NCBI RefSeq assembly: GCF_016135805.1 | Contig: NZ_JADWOX010000001.1 | Coordinates: 310,001-374,000, forward strand | DNA from: Caulobacter hibisci | GTDB taxonomy: Bacteria; Pseudomonadota; Alphaproteobacteria; Caulobacterales; Caulobacteraceae | Direction of reading: 5' to 3' | DNA length: 64,000 nucleotides | In this document: positions 56,581-64,000 of the stretch, piece after piece | Layout of the letters: each line of letters opens with the position of its first letter | Numbering within the stretch: position 1 is the stretch's first letter | The notes under the pieces: generated by a model | What the model was told of the DNA's origin: nothing | What the model saw: only the letters and a program-made list of their open reading frames with translations | The model's database searches: none | Made by a program: the position numbers and the translations under genes

Positions 56581-57981
56581 CTACCCCTCCACCCCCGTCC
56601 ATCCACCACCCAGCGCCTGCACCAGCGCCACGGCCGCCGCCTGGCGCGACACTCGGGCCGTGGCCAGCTCGCGCCGGGCCGACAGGGCCGAGGCCTGGGC
56701 AGTGACGACGTCGGTATAGGCCACCTGGCCGGCGCGATACTGGTTCAGCAGCATCTGCTCGGTCTGGTCGGCGGCGGTCGAGGCGGTCTGCAAGAGGGCG
56801 TACTGGCGCTCCAGCACCCGCACCGCAGTGAGCTGGTTCTCGACATCCTGGAAGGCCTCCAGCGCCGTCTGGCGGTAGTCGGCGGCCGCCGCGTCGTAGG
56901 AGGCGCGGGCCTGGGCGACCTGGGCCTTGCGGGCCCCGGCGTCGAACAGGGTCTGGGCGGCGGCCAGGCCCAGCGACCAGGTGTTGGTCGAGGCCGCGAA
57001 CAGGTCGCCCAGCTTGGTCGCGCTGCTCGATCCGTCGCCCGACAGGGTGAAGGTCGGGAAGTAGGCGGCGCGGGCCACGCCGATCTCGGCGTTGGCGGCG
57101 GCCACGCGGCGCTCGGCGGCGGCGACGTCGGGACGGCGCTCCAGCAGGGCCGAGGGCAGGCCGACCGGGATCTCCGGCAGCCTGGCGCTCCAGTTCGGGT
57201 CGGCGGCGATCGTGAAGCTGCTGGCCGGCTCGCCGACCAAGACGGCCACGGCGTTCTCGTAGGTGGCGCGGGTCTGGGCCAGGCCCTCCAGGGTCGACTG
57301 GGCGTTGGCCAGGGTGGTCTGGGCCTGCAGCACGTCCGAACGCGGGGCGATGCCGGCGGCGTAGCGGTTCTGGGTGATGGTCAGGCTGCGCTGGTAGGCC
57401 TCGACCGTGGCGGCGACCAGGGCGATCTCGGCGTCGGTCTGGCGCAGGCCCAGATAGTTGGTGGCCAGCTCGCCCTGGGCCGACAGCTCGGCGGCGGCCA
57501 GGTCGGCGGCGCTGGCCTGGGCGCTGGCCCCGGCGCTGTTGACGGCGCCCCGGATGCGGCCCCAGACGTCCGGCTCCCAACTGGCGCCGATGCCGGCCTG
57601 GTAGCGCTCGCCCTTGCTGGAGCCCGCGCCGCCGCCGCCGGTCTTCGTGCCCGAGCCCGACAGGTCGATCGTCGGAAACAGCGAGGCGCGCTGCTCCTTG
57701 ACCAGCGCCCGGGCCTGGCGATAGGCGGCCTCGGCCGAGGCGATGGTCTGGTTGTTGACCTTCACCCGCTGGGCCAGGGCGTCCAGCTGCGGATCGCCCA
57801 GCAGGGTCCACCAGTCGCCGCGGTCGAGGTGGTCGGACGGGCTGGCGGCCTTCCAGCCGTCCAGCGCCTTCCAGGTCGCGGGCGTGGGCGAGGCCAGCTT
57901 GGGCGTCTCATAGGCCGGCGCGGTCGAGCAGGCGGCCACCAGGGCCAGCAGCGGAAGCGAAGTCAGGATGCGGGCGGTCAT
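56581..57981 (-). CDS. NodT-family outer-membrane efflux lipoprotein
   Basis: 466 residues. Lipoprotein signal with Cys18 (LALVAACSTAPAYETPKL). Two TolC-like repeats: ASAEAAYRQARALVKEQRASLFPTIDLSG, and a second half DVAAAERRVAAANAEIGVARAAYFPTFTLSGDGSS. It forms a trimeric export channel across the outer membrane for the RND permeases encoded upstream in the same operon; the start overlaps their stop. Confidence 0.93.
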   Translation of the reverse strand: MTARILTSLPLLALVAACSTAPAYETPKLASPTPATWKALDGWKAASPSDHLDRGDWWTLLGDPQLDALAQRVKVNNQTIASAEAAYRQARALVKEQRASLFPTIDLSGSGTKTGGGGAGSSKGERYQAGIGASWEPDVWGRIRGAVNSAGASAQASAADLAAAELSAQGELATNYLGLRQTDAEIALVAATVEAYQRSLTITQNRYAAGIAPRSDVLQAQTTLANAQSTLEGLAQTRATYENAVAVLVGEPASSFTIAADPNWSARLPEIPVGLPSALLERRPDVAAAERRVAAANAEIGVARAAYFPTFTLSGDGSSSATKLGDLFAASTNTWSLGLAAAQTLFDAGARKAQVAQARASYDAAAADYRQTALEAFQDVENQLTAVRVLERQYALLQTASTAADQTEQMLLNQYRAGQVAYTDVVTAQASALSARRELATARVSRQAAAVALVQALGGGWTGVEG

Positions 57982-60900
57982 TGGGCGGGCTCCGGAGCGG
58001 AGGGCATGTGGGTCAGGTCGCGCTCGTCCTTGCGCCGCTTGCCGCGCAGGCGGTCCATGTAGACGTAGACGACCGGGGTGGTGATCAGGGTCAGAAGCTG
58101 GCTGGCGATCAGGCCGCCGATGATGGTGATGCCCAGCGGCCGGCGCAGTTCCGCGCCTTCGCCAAAGCCGATGGCCAGGGGCAGGGCGCCGAGGGCCGCC
58201 GCCAGCGTCGTCATCAGGATCGGGCGGAAGCGCAGCAGGCTTGCTTCGCGCACCGCCTCCATCGCCGTCAGCCCCCGGGCCCGCTGGGCCTCCAGGGCGA
58301 AGTCGATGATCAGGATGGCGTTCTTCTTGACGATGCCCAGCAGCAGGAACACCCCGATCAGGGCGATGATCGAGAACTCCATGCCGAACATCAGCAGGGC
58401 CAGCACCGCCCCGACGCCGGCCGCCGGCAGGGTCGACAGCACGGTCACCGGGTGGACGTAGCTCTCATAGAGGATGCCCAGCACGATGTAGATCGCCACC
58501 AGGGCCGCGGCGATCAGATAGGGCTGCTGCTTCATCTGTTCGTTGTAGCTGCGGGCGCTGCCCTGGAAGCTGCCGCGCACATTGGTCGGCAGGCCGATAT
58601 CGGCCTCGGCCTGGGTGATGGCCGCCTGGGCCTGGGACAGCGACACCCCGTCGGGCAGGTTGAACGACACGGTGGTCGCCAGCTCGCCGTTCTGGTGGTT
58701 GACCGAGGTCGGGGTGGCGTTCTGGGCGACGCTGGCGATGGCGGTCAGCGGCGTCATCGGGGTGGCCGAGGTGTTCAGCGTCGAGCCGGTCGAGGCGTCG
58801 CGCAGCGACGGATTGACCGACGCCCCGCTGGTGCTGGCCGTGGTCGTGGTGTCGGTGGTCGAGGTCGGCACATAGAGATCGTTCAGCGCCTCGGGGCCCT
58901 GGGCGAACTTCTGGTTCCACTCCAGGATCACGCCGTACTGGTTGACGTCCTCGTAGATGGTCGCGACCTGGCGCTGGCCGAAGGCGTTGTACAGCGCGTT
59001 GTCCACGGCCCGGGGCGTGACGCCCATGCGCGAGGCGCTGTCGCGATCGATGGTGACCAGGGTCTCCACCCCGTTCTCCGCCTGGTCGCTGTCGACGTCG
59101 GTCATGACGTCGGAATGGTCCTTCATCGCCTCGGCCAGCTTCGGCGCCCATTCCTTGAGGGAGGCGCTGGAGTCGCTGGTCAGGGTGTACTGGTAGGTCG
59201 AGTTGCTCGACCGGCCGCCCATCCGCACGTCCTGCACCGGGTTCAGGAACAGCGACAGGCCCGTCACCTTCTGCAACTGCGGCTTCAGGCGGGCGATGAC
59301 GGCGCTGCCCTTTTCCTTGCGCTCGCCGACGGGCTTGAGATTGACGAACATGAAGCCGCCGCCGGCGCGGTTGCCGCCGGTAAAGCCGACCACGGTGTCG
59401 ACCGCCGGGTCCTTGCGGATGATGTCGACGACCGCCCGCAGCTTGCCCTGCATGGCCTGGGACGACACGCTCTCGTCGGCCCGCATGCCGGCCTGCAGCT
59501 GGCCGCTGTCCTGCTGCGGGAAGAAGCCCTTGGGCACGGCGATGTAGAGCCAGACGGTCATGCCGATCACCGCGACCAGGATCAGCAGCACCAACGGCTT
59601 GGCCGCCAGGGCCCAGTCCAGCGAGCGGGCGTAGAGGGCCTGGATGCGGTCGAACATCTTCTCGAAGAAGCGCGCGATGGGGCCTTCGCGATGGCCCTCG
59701 GGCGGGGGCTTCAGCAGATAGGCGCACATCATCGGCGTGGTCGTCAGGCTGATGACCAGCGAGATCAGCACCGCCGCCGACAGGGTGACGGCGAACTCGC
59801 GAAACAGCCGCCCGACCTGGCCGCCCATGAACAGCAGCGGGATGAACACCGCCACCAGCGAGACGCTGATCGACAGCACCGTGAAGCCGACCTCGCGCGC
59901 GCCCAGCACGGCGGCCTTGAAGCGGTCCATGCCCGCCTCGATGTGGCGCTGGGTGTTCTCCAGCACGACGATGGCGTCGTCGACGACGAAGCCGGTCGCC
60001 ACAGTGATGGCCATCAGGCTGAGGTTGTTCAGCGAGAAGCCCATCAGGTACATCACGCCGAAGGTGCCCAGCAGCGAGACGATGGTCGCCGCCGTCGGGA
60101 TGAAGGTCGCCCGGGCGCTGCGCAGGAAGGCGCTGACCACCAGCACCACCAGGATGATCGAGATCAGCAGGGTGATCTCGATCTCCTTCAGCGACGAGCG
60201 GATCGAGTTGGTGCTGTCGCTGGCCACCTGCACCTTGATGTCGCTGGGCAACTGCTCGCGCAGTTCGGGCAGCGAGGCGCGGACGCTGTCGACGGTCTCG
60301 ATGATGTTGGCGCCGGGCTGGCGGGTGATCAGCACGATGATCGCCGGCTTGCCGTTGAACAGGCCCAGGGTGCGGGTGTCGGCGACGCTGTCCTTGACCT
60401 CGGCCACGTCCGACAGCTTGACGCCGGCGTCGCCGCGCCAGGCCACCAGCAGGCCGGCATAGTCGGCCGCCTTGCGGCCGCCGCTCGAGGTGTAGATCTG
60501 GAAGCGCTTGCCGTCGCCCTCGACCGCGCCCTTGGGGCGGTTGGCGTTGGCCGCTTGGATCGAGGCGCGCACGTCCTCCAGGCTGACGCCGTACTTGTTG
60601 AGCAGGAACGGATTGACCGAGATCCGCACCGCCGGCAGCGAGCCGCCGCCGATCTCGACGTCGCCGACGCCCTTCACCTGCGAGACCCGCTGGGCGACGA
60701 TGTTCGACACCGCGTCGTAGATCTGGCCCGGGGTCTTGGTGTCCGAGGTCAGGGCCAGGATGATCACCGGCGCGTCCGACGGGTTCATCTTGCGATAGGT
60801 CGGGTTGCTCTTCAGCGTCGCGGGCAGGTCGGCGCGGGCGGCGTTGATGGCGGCCTGCACCTCGCGGGCGGCCCCGTTGATCTTGCGGTTGAGGTCGAAC

Positions 60901-61181
60901 TGGAGGGTCACCCGCGTCGAGCCCGACGAGCTCTGCGAGGTCATCTCGTTGACGCCCGAGATGGTGCCCAGCCGGCGCTCCAGCGGCGTGGCGACGCTGG
61001 AGGCCATGGTCGCGGGACTGGCCCCCGACAGGCTGGCCGACACCGAGATGGTCGGATAGTCCACCTGCGGCAGGGGCGAGACCGGCAGCACGAAGAAGGC
61101 GAAGATCCCGGCCATGGCCAGGCCGACGGTCAGGAGGACCGTGGCCACCGGCCGGCGGATGAAGGGCGCCGACAGGTTCAT
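57978..61181 (-). CDS. RND multidrug efflux permease (MdtC/MuxC-like)
   Basis: 1067 residues, full-length RND protein. PVATVLLTVGLAMAGIFAFFVLP begins TM1; proton-relay Asp pair in GFVVDDAIVVLENTQRHIEAG (TM4); porter domain repeats; second-half GIVKKNAILIIDFALEAQRARGLTA. A Ser/Thr-rich insertion (TSTTDTTTTASTSGASVN) in the second half of the porter domain is unusual. It overlaps the second permease gene, giving an MdtB-MdtC-like pair that forms heteromeric pumps. Confidence 0.93.
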   Translation of the reverse strand: MNLSAPFIRRPVATVLLTVGLAMAGIFAFFVLPVSPLPQVDYPTISVSASLSGASPATMASSVATPLERRLGTISGVNEMTSQSSSGSTRVTLQFDLNRKINGAAREVQAAINAARADLPATLKSNPTYRKMNPSDAPVIILALTSDTKTPGQIYDAVSNIVAQRVSQVKGVGDVEIGGGSLPAVRISVNPFLLNKYGVSLEDVRASIQAANANRPKGAVEGDGKRFQIYTSSGGRKAADYAGLLVAWRGDAGVKLSDVAEVKDSVADTRTLGLFNGKPAIIVLITRQPGANIIETVDSVRASLPELREQLPSDIKVQVASDSTNSIRSSLKEIEITLLISIILVVLVVSAFLRSARATFIPTAATIVSLLGTFGVMYLMGFSLNNLSLMAITVATGFVVDDAIVVLENTQRHIEAGMDRFKAAVLGAREVGFTVLSISVSLVAVFIPLLFMGGQVGRLFREFAVTLSAAVLISLVISLTTTPMMCAYLLKPPPEGHREGPIARFFEKMFDRIQALYARSLDWALAAKPLVLLILVAVIGMTVWLYIAVPKGFFPQQDSGQLQAGMRADESVSSQAMQGKLRAVVDIIRKDPAVDTVVGFTGGNRAGGGFMFVNLKPVGERKEKGSAVIARLKPQLQKVTGLSLFLNPVQDVRMGGRSSNSTYQYTLTSDSSASLKEWAPKLAEAMKDHSDVMTDVDSDQAENGVETLVTIDRDSASRMGVTPRAVDNALYNAFGQRQVATIYEDVNQYGVILEWNQKFAQGPEALNDLYVPTSTTDTTTTASTSGASVNPSLRDASTGSTLNTSATPMTPLTAIASVAQNATPTSVNHQNGELATTVSFNLPDGVSLSQAQAAITQAEADIGLPTNVRGSFQGSARSYNEQMKQQPYLIAAALVAIYIVLGILYESYVHPVTVLSTLPAAGVGAVLALLMFGMEFSIIALIGVFLLLGIVKKNAILIIDFALEAQRARGLTAMEAVREASLLRFRPILMTTLAAALGALPLAIGFGEGAELRRPLGITIIGGLIASQLLTLITTPVVYVYMDRLRGKRRKDERDLTHMPSAPEPAQ

Positions 61182-64000
61182 GACGGCAGGCCCGGCAGCG
61201 GACGCTCGACCCGGCCCTCGTCGGCCTGTCCGTCCTCGCGGCGGCCCCGGGCGCTGGGCGCCAGGCGGTCGAAGGCGAGATAGACGACAGGGGTCGTGAA
61301 CATGGTCAGCAGCTGGCTGACCAGCAGTCCGCCGAAGATGGCGATGCCCAGCGGACGGCGCAGCTCGGCGCCTTCGCCAAAGCCCAGCATCAGGGGCACG
61401 GCGGCGAACAGGGCCGCCAGCGTCGTCATCAGGATCGGGCGGAAGCGCAGGATGGCGGCCTGGAAGATGGCGTCCTGCGGCGACTTGCCTTCGTTGCGCT
61501 CGGCCTCGATGGCGAAGTCGATCATCATGATCGCGTTCTTCTTGACGATGCCGATCAGCAGGATGATGCCGATGATCCCGATTACGCCGAGGTCATTGCC
61601 CGTCAGCCACAGGGCCAGCAGGGCGCCGACGCCGGCCGAGGGCAGGGTCGACAGGATGGTCAGCGGGTGGATGTAGCTCTCGTAGAGCACGCCCAGCACG
61701 ATGTAGACGCAGACCACGGCCGCCAGGATCAGCCACAGCTGGTTGGACAGCGAGTTCTCGTAGGCCCCGGCCGCGCCCAGGAAGGTGTGGGTCACCGACG
61801 AGGGCATGCCGATGGCCTTCATCGCCGTGCGGATCTCGTCCACCGCATGGCCCAGAGACACGCCCGAGGCGGTGTCGAAGCCGATGGTGGTGGCTGGGAA
61901 CTGGGCGACGTGGGTCACCTGCAGCGGCGCCTGCTGTTCCTTGATGGTCGAGAAGGCCGCCAGCGGGGCGGGCGAGCCGCCGCCGGTCTTGAGGTTCAGG
62001 TTGCCCAGCGAGGTCGGGTCGGTCAGCAGGCCGGGCTTGGCCTCCAGGATCACCCGGTACTGGTTGGTCTCGGTGAAGATGGTCGAGACGATCCGCTGGC
62101 CGAACGCGCTGTAGAGGGCGTCGTCGATGTCCGAGGCGGTGATCGAAAGCCGCGCGGCGGTGTCGCGGTCGATGTCGATATAGGCCGCCGACCCCGTGGC
62201 CGAGGCGTCGCTGTAGACGTTGCGAACGGCCTTCACTTCGGCGAGCTTGGCCGCCAGCTTGCCGGCCCATTCCTTGACCGTGGCGGTGTCGGCGCCTTCC
62301 AGCGACAGGCGGTACTGGGTCGGGCCGCTCTCGGCGTCGATGGTCAGGTCCTGGGTCGGCTGGAGATAGAGGGTCACGCCCGGCACGCCGGCCACGCGCT
62401 CGCGCAGCCGCTGCATGATCTTCTCCTGCGAGCCGGAACGGTCGGCCTTCAGGTTGATCTGCATCTGGCCGGTGTGGAGCATGCTGTTGTTGGCGCCGTC
62501 GACCCCGATGAACGAGGCGACGTTCTCGACCGCCGGGTCGGCCAGGATCGCCTCGGCCGCCTGCTGCTGCAGGCCGGCCATGCGCTCGTAGGACACCGAC
62601 TGCTCGACCTCGGTGCGGGCCTGAAGCTGGCCGGTGTCCTGGGTCGGGAACAGGCCCTTGGGGATGACCATGTACAGCAGGCCGGTCAGCACCAGGGTGG
62701 CCACGGCGACGACCAGGGTGGCCTTCTGCCGGGCCATGACCCAGGCCAGGGCGACCTCGTAGCGGGCCTCGATCTTCTCGAACAGCTGCTGGCTTTTCTG
62801 GCCGATCCCGTTCGGCTTTTCCTCCTCGTCGTGGCTCTTCAGCCAGCGGGCCGACAGCATCGGCGTCAGGGTCAGCGACACCACGGCCGAGATCAGGATG
62901 GTGATCGACAGGGTGATGGCGAATTCGCGAAACAGCCGCCCCACCACGTCGCCCATGAACAGCAGCGGGATCAGCACGGCGATCAGCGAGATGGTCAGCG
63001 AGATGATCGTGAAGCCGATCTCGCGCGCGCCCTTCAGCGCCGCCTGCATCGGCCGCTCGCCCTTCTCCATGTGGCGGATGATGTTCTCGATCATGACGAT
63101 GGCGTCGTCGACGACGAAGCCGGTCGCGATGGTCAGGGCCATCAGGGACAGGTTGTTGAGCGAGAAGCCCAGCAGGTACATCACCCCGCACGAGCCGATC
63201 AGCGAGATCGGCACCGCCAGGCTGGCGATGATCGTCGCCCGGATCGAGTGCAGGAAGAAGAAGATCACCAGCACGACCATCACCACGGCCAGCACCAGCT
63301 CCATCTCCACGTGGTGGACCGAGGCGCGGATGCCGGTGGTGCGGTCGGCCAGCACCTGCACCTTCAGGGTGGCGGGCAGGCCGGCCTGCAGCTCGGGGAG
63401 CTTGGCCTTGATGGCGTCGACCGTCTGGATGACGTTGGCGCCGGGCTGGCGCTGCACGTTGACGATGATCGCTGGGGTCTTGCCGGCCCAGGCGCCCAGG
63501 CGGGTGTTCTCGGCGCTCTGCACCACGCCCGCCACGTCGCGGATGCGGATCGGGGCCTCGTTCTTGTAGGTGACGACGAGGTTCAGATAGTCGTCGACGC
63601 TCAGCAGCTGGTCGTTGGCGTTGATCGTGTAGGTGCGGGTCGGGCCGTCGAAGCTGCCCTTGGCGCTGTTGGCGTTGGCGTTGCTGATCGCGGTCTCGAG
63701 GTTCGACAGGGTCAGACCATAGGAGGCCATCGCCTGCGTGTCGGCCTGGATGCGGATGGCCGGCTTCTGGCCGCCGCTGAGCGAGACCAGGCCCACGCCA
63801 GAGACCTGGCTGATCTTCTGGGCCAGGCGGGTGTTGACCAGGTTCTGCACCTCGGTCAGCGGCAGGGTGTCCGACGTGATCGCCAGGGTCAGCACCGGCG
63901 CGTCGGCCGGATTGACCTTGGCGTAGGTCGGCGGGGCGGGCAGGTCGGCCGGCAGCAGCGAATTGGCCGCGTTCATCGCCGCCTGCACTTCCTGCTCGGC
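61178..64000 (-). CDS. RND multidrug efflux permease (MdtB/MuxB-like), N-terminus outside window
   Basis: Partial protein of about 940 residues running off the right edge; the true start lies beyond it. TM4 motif GFVVDDAIVMIENIIRHMEKGERP, second-half GIVKKNAIMMIDFAIEAERNEGKSP, and QDTGQLQARTEVEQSVSYERM are RND-typical. Paired with the permease downstream; a periplasmic adaptor gene is expected further right. Confidence 0.92.
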   Translation of the reverse strand, partial: AEQEVQAAMNAANSLLPADLPAPPTYAKVNPADAPVLTLAITSDTLPLTEVQNLVNTRLAQKISQVSGVGLVSLSGGQKPAIRIQADTQAMASYGLTLSNLETAISNANANSAKGSFDGPTRTYTINANDQLLSVDDYLNLVVTYKNEAPIRIRDVAGVVQSAENTRLGAWAGKTPAIIVNVQRQPGANVIQTVDAIKAKLPELQAGLPATLKVQVLADRTTGIRASVHHVEMELVLAVVMVVLVIFFFLHSIRATIIASLAVPISLIGSCGVMYLLGFSLNNLSLMALTIATGFVVDDAIVMIENIIRHMEKGERPMQAALKGAREIGFTIISLTISLIAVLIPLLFMGDVVGRLFREFAITLSITILISAVVSLTLTPMLSARWLKSHDEEEKPNGIGQKSQQLFEKIEARYEVALAWVMARQKATLVVAVATLVLTGLLYMVIPKGLFPTQDTGQLQARTEVEQSVSYERMAGLQQQAAEAILADPAVENVASFIGVDGANNSMLHTGQMQINLKADRSGSQEKIMQRLRERVAGVPGVTLYLQPTQDLTIDAESGPTQYRLSLEGADTATVKEWAGKLAAKLAEVKAVRNVYSDASATGSAAYIDIDRDTAARLSITASDIDDALYSAFGQRIVSTIFTETNQYRVILEAKPGLLTDPTSLGNLNLKTGGGSPAPLAAFSTIKEQQAPLQVTHVAQFPATTIGFDTASGVSLGHAVDEIRTAMKAIGMPSSVTHTFLGAAGAYENSLSNQLWLILAAVVCVYIVLGVLYESYIHPLTILSTLPSAGVGALLALWLTGNDLGVIGIIGIILLIGIVKKNAIMMIDFAIEAERNEGKSPQDAIFQAAILRFRPILMTTLAALFAAVPLMLGFGEGAELRRPLGIAIFGGLLVSQLLTMFTTPVVYLAFDRLAPSARGRREDGQADEGRVERPLPGLPS

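Noticed and set aside
57981..61283. Open frame of 1100 codons on the plus strand opposite the RND permease
   Set aside because: His/Asp/Gln/Arg-rich low-complexity translation with no domain; shadow of the full-length permease.

Overview
The window is a strongly GC-rich alphaproteobacterial chromosome segment, most likely Caulobacter or a close Caulobacteraceae relative. The evidence is phage copies of the Caulobacter-lineage regulators GapR and GcrA, a DUF2948 gene after murA, frequent TTG/GTG starts, and a large TonB receptor beside RND efflux genes. About two thirds of it (1 to about 44.1 kb) is a siphovirus-type prophage whose left end, and any integrase, lies outside the window. The rest is ordinary chromosome.

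Prophage, left to right. 25-8188 is a leftward early operon: small unknown genes, an acyl-carrier-like protein, and a recombination set (ERF annealing protein, YqaJ exonuclease, NinB, a YbcO-like nuclease, an HNH nuclease) plus a cytosine-methylase-like protein. 8.2-9.7 kb is a lambda-style immunity region with an S24 repressor, a divergent Cro-like gene and operators built on GTGCGAT half-sites. 10.1-14.8 kb is a rightward regulatory and replication segment: GapR, a GcrA-like C-terminal domain, a LexA-type winged helix, a DNA methyltransferase, a stand-alone DnaA domain IV, an O-like gene containing an iteron array, and a P-like gene. Then come a phage metallopeptidase and the terminase pair. 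An SGNH hydrolase and a secreted beta-helix protein follow, then a lysis cassette with nested spanins. The head genes include a portal fused to an Acb1-type 2H phosphoesterase, Mu-F-like morphogenesis protein, DUF2213 protease/scaffold, cement protein, DUF2184 capsid and connectors. The tail genes include the tube protein, a -1 frameshifted chaperone, tape measure, tip proteins and a 1013-residue spike. One leftward cargo gene with its own terminator interrupts the late genes.

Seven late transcription units are preceded by the same unit: a CATACCT motif, a stem-loop with conserved stem and covarying outer pairs, then 23-29 nt to the start codon. Two more CATACC copies sit 5-7 nt before likely leaderless starts. 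I read this as a phage-specific late promoter plus 5'-UTR structure.

The right boundary of the prophage is probably the 3' end of a leftward tRNA-Thr(GGT) at 44196-44270. Beyond it lie murA with a small conserved gene, DUF2948, a MITE-like inverted repeat, an internally repeated unknown protein, a secreted M1 aminopeptidase, a secreted GH5 glycosidase, a DctA/GltP-type symporter, a small HTH protein, a TonB-dependent receptor, a CZB-domain protein, and an RND efflux operon (two permeases plus a NodT-type outer-membrane factor) running off the right edge.
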